Source: Coturnix japonica (lineage: Eukaryota; Chordata; Aves; Galliformes; Phasianidae). From it: a stretch of DNA of 64,000 nucleotides. The stretch lies in NCBI RefSeq assembly GCF_001577835.2, contig NC_029519.1, positions 26,014,045 to 26,078,044 of the forward strand, given 5' to 3'. Shown piece by piece: positions 1-11,825 of the stretch. How positions within the stretch are numbered: the first letter of the stretch is position 1; each line of letters starts with the position of its first letter. Below the pieces are notes generated by a model, which was not told the DNA's origin, searched no databases, and saw only the letters and a program-made list of their open reading frames with translations. The translations under genes and the position numbers were made by a program.

Positions 1-1154
1 CAAGTCTTGGTTCAGTTAGACTCTGGGAAGGGGACATCAGCAACCAAGGTAGAAAGCTACAGGGGCAGCGTAGCAAAGGGACTTCAGAATTACCTTCTGC
101 TGTTGTATGTGCAAATACAGATGTAACTCCAGACATAGAAACAAATATTTGAAATGTGCAAGGCTGTGAAACAAGGGGGCTTTCCTAAATTGCACGGACA
201 GTCTGTTGCTACTTTCTCATCCTTTCTGCAAGAAATAGCACCTGCCAGAGACTGACCATACTTACACAGCCAATCCATCATTTCTTTCATATACCCACAG
301 GTCTGCCTTCATCCCCCAAAGTAAATACAGGGCTGTCAGAACAAACCACTCATGAAAGTGGAACAGGCTTCCTAAAAAAAAAATAAAAATGATGCCCTAT
401 GCCTGTCAGTATTCAAGAGACAATTTCAACAATGCCACTTAAAATCCTGTATGGCCCTAAAGAAGTCAAATAGCCACGCTCTGAATAATCTTTGAATGGT
501 TCATTCCAACTGAAGTACTCCCTCTCAACTGCAGTCAGCAAAGGCAGCCACTAGAGGGGCTCACGTTCCCATCTATTAGGTCAAATTCATTCTATGACAC
601 AGGGAAGAGATCTAGAAAAACTGGTGACTGGCCAACTGTAGTAAACAAAACATGGATGTATACACACAAACAGAAGAACAGATGCAGCTCCATAAACACG
701 CACATGTTATTGTCAGAGTTGCATAACATAAGATCCAAGCAGACAGAGACATAATTTACTAAACACAAAAATACATGACTATTAACCACTTTTTATGATA
801 GGAGAGCACATCAGAAGCACATAAAAAGAAGTTAAGTCAAAAGTGACAAGTTTTAAGTATATAAAGAGGCCTGGTTGCAAATAAATCAGCTTCCATCTGC
901 TGACAGGCACTGAATTGTAGTACCACCATTAATAGTGGAAGGTGCATCAACTACAATGAAATGTTGCTACATTTCTTGTAAGATACTTGAGTAAAATGTT
1001 GTACCCTTTTAATTTCAGTCCAGTATTGATCAGGGAAATATCATAGCTATTCTGTAAGATTATCAATCACAGAATAATTATATTACAGAAAATTATTCCA
1101 ACAGAACTCCTTCCTTGCTACTTCTGGTTATCAAGAATATAATAAAATTGATAC
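1..1154 (-). other. CLGN: CLGN intron, incomplete
   Basis: Intron sequence leading to the missing transmembrane and tail exons. No open frame matching the PWLW-type membrane segment was found here. It is AT-rich with no recognised repeat. Confidence 0.7.
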
Positions 1155-1370
1155 CTCATTAGCACTTGCTACTAATTTCTTCAAGCCCCAACCGTCTGCT
1201 GCCCAACGATCAGCGACTTCTTTTTCTGAGCATATTATGAAGTTATCAAAGTAGATATCAGATGTCATAGACCAGAGTTCTAAACCAATAGCACTGATAG
1301 GTGTCATCTCAAATGGGTGAGGATCTTCAAAATAGTCTGGGTTAGGTATTTTCCGAGGACTCCAGATTCC
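1155..1370 (-). CDS. CLGN: CLGN coding exon 10: end of luminal domain
   Basis: Encodes 72 codons from [20 protein letters not shown] through [20 protein letters not shown] to [20 protein letters not shown]. This closes the luminal part before the transmembrane segment. Donor GTATCA at 1154-1149; the next exon is not in the window. Confidence 0.93.
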
Positions 1371-4300
1371 CTTTTATGGGGAAAGAAAAACATGTAATAA
1401 TATTATCTATACCACAAAAATAAACATAAAAAAACCCACTCACAACAAAACAGGAAAATACATTTTAATGCAATTAAGACTTTCTGATTATTTCAACTAC
1501 ATGATTTAAAAAGCAAAGGGTAAGCCTCTGAACTTCAGGAAAACAGACCTGGAAACAACCTATGGAATTTTGGCAGATAGGTCTCAGATTTTTGGCTTAG
1601 GACAGACAGATTTCTCTTAAATTCAAACCTTTTTCCTCCATATTGGGTTATAGTAGTAAGTGACCATATCAGGTTCAGTATGAAGGGCCAGACATATGTA
1701 CTAATTTTACTTTTCTGCTTGGTTGAGCTCCACATCTCTTAAATAATAACCTACAATATTGCTAGTACCTGATAATTAGGATTAACTATCATAGGTGCTT
1801 TCCATTTTCCTTTATACTTGGGGTTGTTCTTCATGGGACGCACCCACAGTCCACAACCAGGTGCAGTTGCACACTTTGGATTGGGGACCTGAGGAGCTTC
1901 CCACTCCCCATCCATTTCTTCATCCCTACAGAAAGAAAGGTACAAATAACCAATTGCAGGTTGGTCTGATCAGAACACTAACATTCAGTATAACTTGGGA
2001 TCCGTATGTATTTTGCTGTAACAACCTCAGAATTTGGCTAAAGTTCAGTGGGCTGATCTAACTGCAATGTACATTTTCCAGAGGACTGAATGCTTTAAGG
2101 CCACACATTCGTAACTACTAGAGCATGGTTAAATGCAATCATACTCCTACGTCTGCAGGCAGCTTGCATCATTTCCATATAACATGCTTTAGGACTACTA
2201 CATGACTTCAAGCATCAGCTTCAACTGCTTTGCTGCTTATCCCCATGGTAGGTTCTTTCAAATAGCTCCTTACTGTTTACAGCTCTTCAGAATACAAGGC
2301 AATTATTGACACTTGCATATTTTTCTAAAGGTAGCCTCACAAATCAACAAATATTCAGCCACACTTGTTATGTTCCAACTTAATATGGCAGAGACAGTGG
2401 GACTGGGATAAATTCTAATTTACTCAATGTGCCAGAGAACAAGCTTAGCTACAAAGCACATTAACAGATCCACGTGTATTAAATTCTTACCAGTCCTTCG
2501 GCTTTTTTGCATTGGGGTCCGGAACATACTGTGGTTCATAATCAAGCCATCCTTCGGGCTTAACAGCATCAAGATCTTCTATTTTAGAAGGCTCATCTTC
2601 ATCCCTTCAATTACAGACTACTGTTAGGAAATACATCAGCTCGACTCTGAACCAATGTTCTGTTCAGAGGACTGTAACTGGTATGGAGGGGATAATATTC
2701 AAGGGCACAACATAGTTAGATGTGCCTATAATGAGAATTAGGTACCTACTTCTCCGTTTATAAACATTTAAACTATAGATTTCAAGGCACTTGTTAGCCC
2801 AGAAATAGCTGTCATGGACTGGCAGGTGCGTCAATCAGGTCTCTCCTTAAAATGTTTCCTTTGTTTAAGCTGCTATATGAACAGTACTTCAGGAAGAAGG
2901 AAGTATATGTACAACATCTGACCTAGCAGTGGCAACCCTGCCCACAGCAGGGGTGTTGGAACTAGATGGTCTTTCCATCCCTTCCAACCCAATCCACTCT
3001 ATGACTCTACTAGTAGTGGAAAAACACTCTTCCTAATCCTTCAACTACGGTGATCTTAGTTACAAATTGCATCAACAGAAAGTTCAAATCAGGAAAAGTC
3101 AAGATTTTACTTCTTTCCTTAAAAGATGATCAGATCCTCACACTCCCACTTCAGTTACATTTTTTCAACTGTTAGTATTTGTAAAACATATCCCAACTGT
3201 TGAGAGCAAGAAAAACAACAAAATAAAGCCAAGCAAATATTATAAAGCAATAACCTGCATACAAAATGTTTTCTACAGATGAAGCTTTCTCCTTACCAGT
3301 CATCTGGTTTGACAGCGTTGGGATCAGGTATTTTTTGTCTCTCATCCCAGTCCTCAGGCTTCTTATCAGCAGGATCATCTATTTCTTTGGGAGGGTTTAT
3401 TGGAGGAATCATATCCTCCAGAAGACTTCCCTTACTGATGACTGATTGGTCGATCAGCATTTCAAACGTATCATCTGGTTTCAGCACTACATTGAAGGAA
3501 TTTACATTAAAGATCAATTAATCTTTAATTAATTAATTAATTAAATTAGAAGAGATTTTAAAAAATTAGTTTAAACTTGTAAAAACTAAACAATACCAAG
3601 AGTGTATAGGTGTGTCTTCTTGTCCAGATAGAACTTCTTTAGGTCCACATCGGGACGTTTTGCATGTTTTTCATCATATTCTCCAGTTTTAGGATTCTTA
3701 TGCCTGATGATAAAGTGTAGTTTGTAATCTTCACCACATTTATCTGGTCCAAACATAATAGTATAAGGCGTTTTGTCAAAAAAGAATTCCTGTAGAAGTA
3801 AAAAAGTTAAGCATGTGTCAAACTGTACATTTTATCAAGTCATTTGGAGTACTGCATTTCCAAGCTATTGTGGCATATATACAACACAGTTACATTTTTC
3901 TAAGAGGTGTTTGACGTGGCCTCTATTCTAACACTGAAAACTGGCAGGGTAAATCATGAAAAGAATTTAACAGATGTTATGAGTTGCTGAAACAGCCTAA
4001 CTACAGAGATCACTGAAGCCTCCTCAGACAAGATGAATGGGCTTACTAAGTCCTTACCCTTACACTAAGTTGAAATGCCTGCCACAAATCAAAACAGCCA
4101 CACATACTCTTCTGTACATGTTACACTAAAAGATGGAAGAGAAACAGTTTCTGTTCTTCACAGCCATTTATATTTCAATAAAAATGAAAAACAAGGTATT
4201 ATTACCCAGCATTTTAGCACTGCTTTCTTGCTCCACAGTAAATAATAATAAGCAATTCTTAAAATAACAGCTTGTTTTCTTCAGAGCATCCTGCATTCAG

Positions 4301-7300
4301 CTGGTCCAAAATTTCAGTTGTTGTTTTCTTTTTTTTTCCTTTAACTATATAATTTATCTACTTGGAATGCACAGTACCAAGCTATGTTTTTAAGCAACCG
4401 CTTGAAGGAAGACCACTTGATTTCTGCAAGTTATCTTCCTGTGAGATACATTCTACGGCAGATGTATTGTCTGCGATGGATCTGTATGTTTATTTAACTT
4501 TAAATATGCTAATTCCTCAAATGAACAATTGATAGCAAATGTAAAGGGGCATACCAGATCCAAGTCATCCGTACTGGAGAGAAGTTTAATATACGCACCA
4601 CCACAGTCAATGCCGCCTTGAAAATTCACTTCGTATCTAGGCAAAGAGCAAATTAAAAGACACATTCCTCATATCAAACATAAATAATCTTCCTATCTGC
4701 AGTTCTAATTACAAACACATTAAAATCATGTATGAGTTGCTTTATTTTTTTTATTAGGTGCTACTGTCAAAATATCCCGATGTGACTTTAAGGTTTTTAG
4801 TTTCCACACAGACACATTAGCAACCTCAGCCAAAAAATATTTACAGTAGTAATTGCTATAGTTTTTATAGTCTATATATATAGTTTAGTTTCTATAGTCT
4901 ATATATATAGTTTAGTTTCTATAGTACAGAAAAGTTTCAAACTTGTGTTGACCTGGAGGTTTAGTGGCCCTGCCTGCGGCAGGGGGTTGGAATGTGATGA
5001 TCATCCGAGTCCTTCCAACCCAGGCCTTTCTGTCATTCTATGACAGTGAGGCAGAAAGAGTTCTAGGAATTTGATTCTCTCTTTGAAACTGCCAATACAG
5101 CACTTTTAGCTAGAGGGATCCAAATTGTTGTAGTTGAGTTACACAAAAATACTCTGCAAGTGTAAAAGCAGCGTACTCAAATCACGAGTTAAACCTTCAT
5201 TTAAAACAAAAAATTAATTAAAATATAATATAAAATGGTAACTTACCACCAAAATATTTCTAGAGTTTGAATATAACTTCTTACACTTGAACTACAATTT
5301 TACTTGCTAATTATCATTCGTACTTACAGCTCTGGCTATGTCAGTCAGTGATATGCAAAAGGATTTGCATGACTTCATAGACTTAAAGACTTGAAGCACA
5401 GTAGATATCAAGCACAGAATCTGAGGGAATACTTACTGAACAATCAATGGATTTTTATCAAAAATAAATGTCTTTGTTAGCATAGCTGATATTGCGTGAT
5501 GCTTTGCAGCCGATTTTAGCACTAATCCTTTGTCTCCAGGTACTGTGTTTTCTTTCAGCTCTTCTACTTCCCATCTTCCTAAAAGAAAGAAAGAAACAAA
5601 CAACAACTATGCGATCTCCGGGAAAACAAAAAATGTTTTTCTTCAAGCAGGCTATCCATTTTGCTAATTTCCATCTCTAAGAACTAGACATAAGTAAATC
5701 CTTTGAAGAGACATTATAGCCTTGTGGCAAAGAGAAGAGTTCACAGCATATAAGACTAATTGCCAAAGTAGGGAAGAAGTCTTGACATTCGATGTCAAAG
5801 TTAGAAGTTTAATAACAACCATCCAATAGAGCACTGATAATTCTTCTTTGGATAGAAGTGATTATATAGGACCCTATACTTCCCCAAGCTTTAACTGCTC
5901 TGCAGCACTACAATACAAAAAGAATGTTAATGGCACACACATTTGATGCTCACATCTTACTATCAGATCACCAATACAGCATTTCAACCAGTACTTCTCA
6001 GCAATTAGAAACCACTAGAATTCTAATTCACAGTAAAGCCAATAAAATAACAACATCCCCAGGTCAGAAGATCTAAGATCTATCTAACCCAGTATTTGGG
6101 CTCAGACAACAAGGAGAGAAGAAAGCTTAAGGAAAAAAACCTGAAAGTAATAGAGCCAGAAGTTACAATAACAAGAAATAACAAGCTTCTGCTTTTAAGT
6201 AGGTTTCTGAAGGTAAGTACAGCACAACAGGTATACAGCATGAAGGAGAGGTATTTCACACAAAGCAACAGATCAAACATGCAGCAAAAGTAAACATTAA
6301 AAGCACTAACCATCATATTTAGCAATGTTGTCATCTGTGTCTTCTTTCTTGGCTTCAGACAACACCCAGCTAAAACAAGAAGCATTCAAGTCACTTAACT
6401 ACCTATACAAAGTTGTACTATTTAACAAGCGCAGGATAAACAGACTGAGCTTCTACCAAGCGAACTTGTAACATGGATTTCAATGGTCAGCATCATGGAA
6501 CTTGGTGTAATTTAAAGAATGGGAACAGGAAAGTTACAAGTTTAATACGACACTCATTTTGAGACACTTCCAAAGGATCTAAATGAATGTACAATTACAC
6601 CCTGAAAAAAACACATTCACTCCAAATAAACTTGGGTTTTAGCTGTGACCTGAGGCTGACAGAATTTAATACTAGAGGCATATAATGTAAAAAAAAAAAA
6701 AAAAAAAAGTGAATAACAATGCCAAAATAAGACATCTCTGCAAGTCATGCAATGACTTTCAAGGCCTGGTCTACAAAGAGCTACTCTATGCTGATGCAAT
6801 TTCATAGAATCATAGGAAGGCCTGGGTTGAAAAGGACTTCAAAGATGATGTAGTTTCAAACCCCCCCGCTATGTGCGGGGTCACCAAACACTAGACCAGG
6901 CTGCCTGGTCTTGAATGCCTCCAGGGGTGGGGCATCCACAGCCTCCTCGGGCAACCTGTTCCAGTGCGTCACCACCCTCTGACTGAAAAACATCCTTCTA
7001 ATACCTAACCTAAACCTCCCCATCTCAGTTCAAAACCATTCCCCCTAATTTCTCCCATTTTTCTCCTTTCTTGAGGAAAGATGGGCAATATGTTGATTAC
7101 TTTTTCATACTGTAGTTTCATACACTCAGCACAAAAATTGCAGTAGTTTTATCACTCCTAGCAAGGAATACAATCCAGCAGTAGCCTTTATCATCGTATA
7201 ACATGTTACTTCTATGTTTATTATGTACGGCTCAAGTAAAAAGGCAAAAACATTGTATTCTAAAGCTTCAGATATGAGATGTAGTGGGAAAACAATACTC

Positions 7301-9217
7301 TCAGAGATCAGGATTGAAATAAATGGTATTTCAGCAGTTAAGTTTTTGCATTTTCTAATTGAGGGATACCAATAACACATTCTGTCTTTAAAAACCAAAC
7401 ACCTCTTTTTCCCCCAACATTATCAAAGCTTTCATCATAAAACAAAGTACACTAACAGTACCAGCTGATCGGAGCAGCTCCTACTAAAGACATTTCTACT
7501 GAGAAATTCCTAGGAGGAAAGTGAATAGAAAGTAAGTACTGATGCTGTAAGTTAAATGGCTGAAATTACAAGTTCAGAACTGGAAGGTGCAGCTTACCCA
7601 GTCAATGCTCCATCAAAGGTTTCTGCAAAATAAACATCTCCAGTTGGCTTCGGAGTCCGGTACACAACCTAAAAGACATTTACAGATATGTGCTCTAACT
7701 ACAGTTTTTCAACTGAAATACACTACCATGTGCTACGATACTTATCGGTGCTTATAAATAGATAAAGTGCCAGAGTGAAGTGGATGGAGCCAGGCTCTTT
7801 TCAGTGTAATCCAGTAATGTGGCAAGGGGAAATGCACCAAGAGGAACACAGGAAATTCTATACAAATATGAAAAAAGCCTCTTTATGTTGAGGGTGACAG
7901 AGCCCTACAACAGTCTGTCCACAGAGCTCGTGGAGTCTCCTTCTCTAGAGGTAGACAAGACCCACCTGGATGCTTTTCTGTGCAACCTGCTGTAAGGAAC
8001 CTGCTCTAGCAGTTGGATTTGATGATCTCCAGAGATCCCCTGTGGTTCTATAATTATACATCCCAAACCAGCCCATGCAGACAGAACACCACTGTTGCAT
8101 TTAACTAAATAAAATATGCTTCCCCCCAGGCCCACCTCATTTCTATGGTTTGGGCAAATATCCTCTAAAGTGAGCAATTTCCTGTCTGCCAAGTATCTGT
8201 GTGATGTGGAGATCAAGAGCCGCCAAGTGCATCAAGACACTGGGCAAGGGCTTTTAAAGCAGCAGAGTCCGTCCACTTCATTCCTAGGACTGTGTTAATG
8301 ATGGCAGAAGAGGCTGCTAGGTTGGTTTTAGACTCACTTTCAGATAGCAGAAAAAAAAAACTTTCCCCAGATTTTTGAAAAAAAAGGGCAAGGAATTGAT
8401 CTAATCTAAAACTATCAATAAGACAAAGCTGTTTTCTGCTTTCTTTTCTAGTAAAGAAAGGGCTGACAATAGCAGGACACGGGGAAATGGTTTTAAGTTA
8501 AAAGAGGGAAGATTTAGGTTGGATGTTAGGGGGAAGTTCTTTACTAGGAGAGTGGTTAGGTCCCGGAACAGGCTGCCCAGGGAGGTTGTGGATGCCCCGT
8601 CCTTGGAGGTGTTCAAGACCAGGTTGGACAGGGCCCTGGGCAACCTGATCTAGTAAATGCCTATGTTTGGTTGCCCTGCTAGGCAGGGGGGTTGGAACTA
8701 CATGATCCTTGAGGTCCCTTCCAACCCGGGTGATTCTGTGACACATAAGGCTACAGGGCGTATTATCAAGGAGGGCTTCGGATGAGAGGCCCCATACCTA
8801 GACTGAAGGACCAGCAAGACCTTCAAGACTATCCACTGGCAGGTAGGAGATCCAATTTTGCACTTCAGCATAGCAGGGTCATTAAATCACTCACAGTGAC
8901 TGAAAAATTCAGACTGGTGCATTTGACAACCACTGAATTGGCAGCCGTACGTTAACTTGTTCTTTTTGAAGTCATTTGTGAACCAACTCGTCTCTTAGTA
9001 TAACTATGTAACTTAAAATTACACAAGCTTTAATTAAAGACATCTATGGCCTTACCCCTAAGGAAGATTCTTCTTTGTCGACATCAGCTTGTTGAGACTC
9101 TTCGTCAAAATCCTCCACTTCAACATCTGCACCCAGAACTCCTCCATCTTCAATCTCTGCAGTTACTGAGCTAATTACCAGGAGACCCAACCACAGCCAG
9201 TCCCACTGGGAATGCAT
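1155..9217 (-). CDS. CLGN: Calmegin (ER lectin chaperone), 10 coding exons, 3-prime end outside window
   Basis: Calmegin is a calnexin-family membrane chaperone of the ER that binds monoglucosylated N-glycoproteins; in mammals it is mainly testicular and needed for sperm surface proteins. Ten GT-AG exons join in frame to 462 codons: 9056-9217, 7598-7668, 6311-6369, 5437-5578, 4555-4636, 3597-3789, 3297-3486, 2491-2604, 1769-1925, 1155-1370. Residues 1-20 form a signal peptide, then an acidic stretch, then the lectin domain ([28 protein letters not shown]). The P-domain has four type-1 repeats (such as [14 protein letters not shown]) and four type-2 repeats (such as [13 protein letters not shown]), followed by [20 protein letters not shown]. 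The transmembrane and tail exons lie beyond position 1. [14 protein letters not shown] and [13 protein letters not shown] favour CLGN over CANX, as does the position next to MGAT4D. The start is the ATG at 9217-9215; its context matches mammalian CLGN. Confidence 0.95.
1769..1925 (-). CDS. CLGN: CLGN coding exon 9: P-domain type-2 repeats
   Basis: Encodes [32 protein letters not shown] and [15 protein letters not shown]. The ATAPGC segment is calnexin-like. Acceptor CTGTAG, donor GTACTA. Confidence 0.94.
2491..2604 (-). CDS. CLGN: CLGN coding exon 8: P-domain type-1 repeats 3 and 4
   Basis: Encodes 38 codons with [18 protein letters not shown] and [12 protein letters not shown]. Repeat 3 departs from the DPxA consensus (EDLDA). 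The exon length equals that of the human counterpart. Confidence 0.93.
2930..3008 (+). repeat. CR1 LINE 3-prime fragment
   Basis: Short sense CR1 tail (TTGGAACTAGATGGTC...CCCTTCCAACCCAAT, then CTCTATGACT) in a CLGN intron. Confidence 0.8.
3297..3486 (-). CDS. CLGN: CLGN coding exon 7: end of lectin domain and start of P-domain
   Basis: Encodes [20 protein letters not shown], then the first two P-domain type-1 repeats ([14 protein letters not shown] and [12 protein letters not shown]). A TTAA-rich tract lies just upstream of its acceptor (TGTAG). Confidence 0.94.
3597..3789 (-). CDS. CLGN: CLGN coding exon 6: lectin domain
   Basis: Encodes [20 protein letters not shown], the second lectin cysteine motif, then [20 protein letters not shown] and [14 protein letters not shown]. 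Donor GTATTG is weaker than its neighbours, but the reading frame carries cleanly into the next exon. Confidence 0.93.
4555..4636 (-). CDS. CLGN: CLGN coding exon 5: lectin core
   Basis: Encodes [20 protein letters not shown] followed by STDDLDL. The [11 protein letters not shown] stretch carries the first lectin-domain cysteine and sugar-site residues shared by the calnexin family. Confidence 0.93.
4866..4924. repeat. 27-bp tandem repeat, two copies plus 5 bp
   Basis: Two perfect copies of a unit beginning TATAGTCTATATATATAG (4866-4892, 4893-4919) in a CLGN intron. Confidence 0.9.
4950..5043 (+). repeat. CR1 LINE 3-prime fragment
   Basis: Diverged sense CR1 tail with CCTTCCAACCCAGGC and a final TTCTATGACA, in a CLGN intron. 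Confidence 0.75.
5437..5578 (-). CDS. CLGN: CLGN coding exon 4: lectin domain
   Basis: Encodes [20 protein letters not shown], then [19 protein letters not shown], then DKNPLIVQ. These are lectin beta-sandwich segments conserved in calnexin and calmegin. Acceptor TTTTAG, donor GTAAGT. Confidence 0.93.
6311..6369 (-). CDS. CLGN: CLGN coding exon 3
   Basis: Encodes [20 protein letters not shown], aligning with the family WVLSKAKKDD...YDG segment of the lectin domain. Acceptor TTTTAG, donor GTTAGT. Confidence 0.92.
6804..7075 (-). repeat. CR1 LINE fragment, antisense
   Basis: Begins CATAGAATCATAGGAAGGCC and continues with CTTGAATGCCTCCAGGG and CAACCTGTTCCAGTGC-type CR1 sequence. It lies in CLGN, in the transcription direction of that gene. 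Confidence 0.85.
7598..7668 (-). CDS. CLGN: CLGN coding exon 2
   Basis: Encodes [20 protein letters not shown], the start of the calnexin-type lectin domain. It is flanked by a TTTTAG acceptor and a GTAAGC donor, and the split Gly codon joins the next exon. Confidence 0.92.
7835..8062 (+). repeat. CR1 LINE fragment
   Basis: Diverged CR1 3-prime region ending TTGGATTTGATGATCTCCAG and GTGGTTCTATAATTATA, in CLGN coding intron 1. Confidence 0.7.
8500..8745 (+). repeat. CR1 LINE fragment
   Basis: Well-preserved CR1 3-prime end (AACAGGCTGCCCAGGGAGGT, TTCCAACCCGGGTGATTCTG), in the same intron. Confidence 0.9.
9056..9217 (-). CDS. CLGN: CLGN coding exon 1: signal peptide and acidic N-terminus
   Basis: Begins [20 protein letters not shown], a hydrophobic signal peptide with likely cleavage after residue 20, followed by an acidic segment ([20 protein letters not shown]). 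The donor GTAAGG follows TTAGGG. The exon extends upstream as 5-prime UTR to an acceptor at about 9233 or 9240 (two tandem CAG sites). A GTG three codons upstream of the ATG is in frame but is not needed as a start. Confidence 0.9.
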
Positions 9218-9240
9218 TCTGGTCACCTGAAGAACTGAAA

Positions 9241-10540
9241 GGTTTAAACTGTAAGCACTGTTGTGGGGATATTATTGCATTAGCTCAATTTTAGTCCAAG
9301 TCTTTATCTACTAGAGAAATAACATGAAAATCCTAAGAAACGAGGAACGTGAAGTATTGACAACCTCCTGTTCTTTTGGCCACCACTGCTCACGTTAAAT
9401 ATTCTGCCCCTGAGATGCTTTCTGTGCCTCAGGGAGCAGCCAGCCATGGAAGAGGGAGCACAGTTCCCCAGTGACCACTCATTCATCACTACAAACCCTA
9501 AATATCACAGCAACCTGAGACAGCAATTAGTTCTGGAAATCAAAGCCCCTTTTTTCCCCTCCCTGGCTTTATCAGATTCACCAAGCAATGCAAACAGTGG
9601 AAGCATAATGACAATTGTTTCATGTTCAATTTATCAACCTGCTAGTTCTATCAAGCAGCACAAATAGAGATCGGTACCAAGGCAAAACAAACAAACAGAA
9701 CACCCACATTCCTATATGGTTGTCCAGAAAGAAAACTTATTCTTTTTTGCCTTATTCCTGCTAAGATCTGTTCACTTCATATTGTCTGCACCGATTACAT
9801 CTACAGCCCAAGTGCCATAGATATAACCTACAAACTCATGCCAACATGCCAACTAAGTCATAAAAGCTTCACTTCTTAGGGCAGACTTGTACTTTACCCA
9901 GATCTACATTATGTTACCATTCTTCCCCCTTATTCCTGCACTATTCTATTCCATTCTTTGATGCTTTCCTCTCCTGTCCCAAACGTGACCATTATGTCTT
10001 TTCCTAGTTTCCTCAGAACTACCCACATCACCATGCAAAATCTTTAAACTAAACCTAATAGCTTCTGGTCTTCAAATAGCATACAAATAATAAGAAAGTT
10101 CACCGGATTCTGAAGATTAATTAACATGTAATGACCTACAAAAATCACACCTGTAAGTTTAAGCTGTTTTTGCATATCTTGGTCACTCTTCACCATGGGA
10201 ACATGAGTATCTACAGCACATCCATGTACCAGAAGAGACCTATGAGCCTGCAGCACTGCTGTAAGGCAAGCCCTTGGGAATGGCAATTGTACTGCAACAG
10301 CAGCACGACATTACATCTCAAGTAATAAGCTGCTACTTGCGGGACACAGACTAGACAGCAATGCAATGGGAGAAAAAAAAACAGCGAGAAGAAACGTTCT
10401 GAGCAGCGTTTCCCACTGAGGGCAGGGAGGAGAGGCCCTTCCCACCTCAGCTACCTGATGCCTGCAGGGCAAGTCAATGCAGTAGGACCTCTCCATCGGC
10501 TTTTACGGAGCTATTCTACACGTGCCACCAGACTAACGGC
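9241..10540 (-). other. CLGN: CLGN 5-prime intron, no coding sequence seen
   Basis: Lies between the first coding exon and the CpG-rich promoter, and probably separates it from a non-coding first exon. No repeat or conserved open frame was recognised. Confidence 0.5.
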
Positions 10541-11240
10541 TTTGTTAGATTCCCCTCGGAGCAGCGCTACAACAGAGCGGTCTGTCAGCCGAGCAGCACC
10601 TTACACCGGAGGAGGGACACACATTGCCCACCGAGCCCAGCGCTCCGGCAGGCATTACAGCAGCACCGGGGCTTCTCCTGTCACCACCCGCGGCAATGAC
10701 ACGGGCAGGCTCCATGCTCCCTCCCACCCGTAACCACGGAGCTACGTGGCTCCGCTCCGCCCGCACAACACCCGCACACCACAATTCCCAGCGACAAGGC
10801 GCCGTGACCGCGCTGCTCCTCCGTAACGGCCGGTGTCCCGGCAGCCCCGCCCCCTTTCCAACATGGCCGCCGCTCCCCCCGCCCCACTTATAAAACAGGG
10901 GACGCGCCGGCCTCACGCCGCCATCCGGCCCCGCGTTCCCATCCCCACGGCGGGGGGATCCATTACCGGCGGCCGGATCCGCTGCTCGCCCCGCCGCCAC
11001 TAACGCGGCCCCGGCTGCCGGCGCATCTCTAGCCGCGCACGCGCCGGTGAGCGCAGGGCGGCGGGCGCTGAGGAGCAGGTGCCCGGCAGGAGCCGCCCTG
11101 CCCAACCCGAGCGCCAATCACCACCCGCACGAGCTCCAAGGGAGGGACGGGGCGGGCGCGGAGCTGAACGTGGGCTCCGCCGCGTTCCACAGGGCTGCAT
11201 TCACACGGCTGCCATCGGTTAGCAGGCTGTACGCGAGGCC
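10540..11240 (-). promoter_or_regulatory. CLGN: CpG-rich promoter region of CLGN
   Basis: About 700 bp dense in CpG, in contrast to AT-rich flanks. It contains a TATA-like TTTTATAAG on the minus strand near 10889-10897 and a YY1-like ATGGCGGC on the minus strand at 10917-10924. Several GC boxes (GGGGCGGGG-type) lie nearby. A plausible non-coding first exon ends at a GTAAGG donor at about 10604. The exact start site cannot be fixed from sequence. The long open frames on both strands here are CpG-island shadows. Confidence 0.65.
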
Positions 11241-11705
11241 TTTCTTACCCCATGGCTAATTGGAACGTCCAACCCCATCTCAGCAACAGCAAAGCAGGGG
11301 GACCGCAGGGGTTCCTTTCAGCCCTCCCCCAGCCCAGAACATCACATGATACAACATCTTATTTCAATAGATTTTCTTCTGACAAAAATAGAGTTACACG
11401 TGTCATACCAATTTTCCATGTATTTCATTCTAGTGACCTAGAAATATACTGTCCTGTTTCGTCCCTGAGGTTGCTTGCGATGCCTGTAGTGTCAATTCCT
11501 TACAGTAATACATAACGTTGTCCAACTGAGATGGGATTTTTATACAGAGCGGCTGAATCAACAGCATTTTATGGATATTTCTAACATAATCAAGTTTTTC
11601 ATAGCTTTTAATATTTGTTACATAAAGTTTTAACAATTTAAAAAAAAAATTTTTTTTTTAAACAATTATCTCCATTCTTTGCCAATACACAGTATTGGGT
11701 CTGGA

Positions 11706-11711
11706 TTTATT
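11706..11711 (-). terminator. MGAT4D: Candidate poly(A) signal AATAAA for MGAT4D
   Basis: AATAAA on the minus strand, about 90 bp past the stop codon. An ATTAAA lies near 11607 as an alternative. Which is used cannot be told from sequence. Confidence 0.4.
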
Positions 11712-11798
11712 TATCCACTCAGAGTTCTGTTGCTGTTTGATAAGTCTTCAAATGAGTCTGTAACAAGTGACAGGTCAAAAATAGACTTTTTCCAGTTA

Positions 11799-11825
11799 TC
11801 AGTTTTCAGCCATCTTGATAAGTAC
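11799..11825 (-). CDS. MGAT4D: MGAT4D terminal coding exon 15
   Basis: A tiny last coding exon, VLIKMAEN then TGA (11801-11799), after a TTTTTTCCAG acceptor. The length and position match the EIHIKK-type ending of MGAT4A. Confidence 0.88.
   Translation of the reverse strand, partial: VLIKMAEN

Noticed and set aside
10545-11117. 190-codon open frame on the minus strand in the CLGN CpG block
   Set aside because: GC-rich sequence gives long chance frames. The composition is Ala, Gly and Arg heavy, and it overlaps promoter sequence with no family resemblance.
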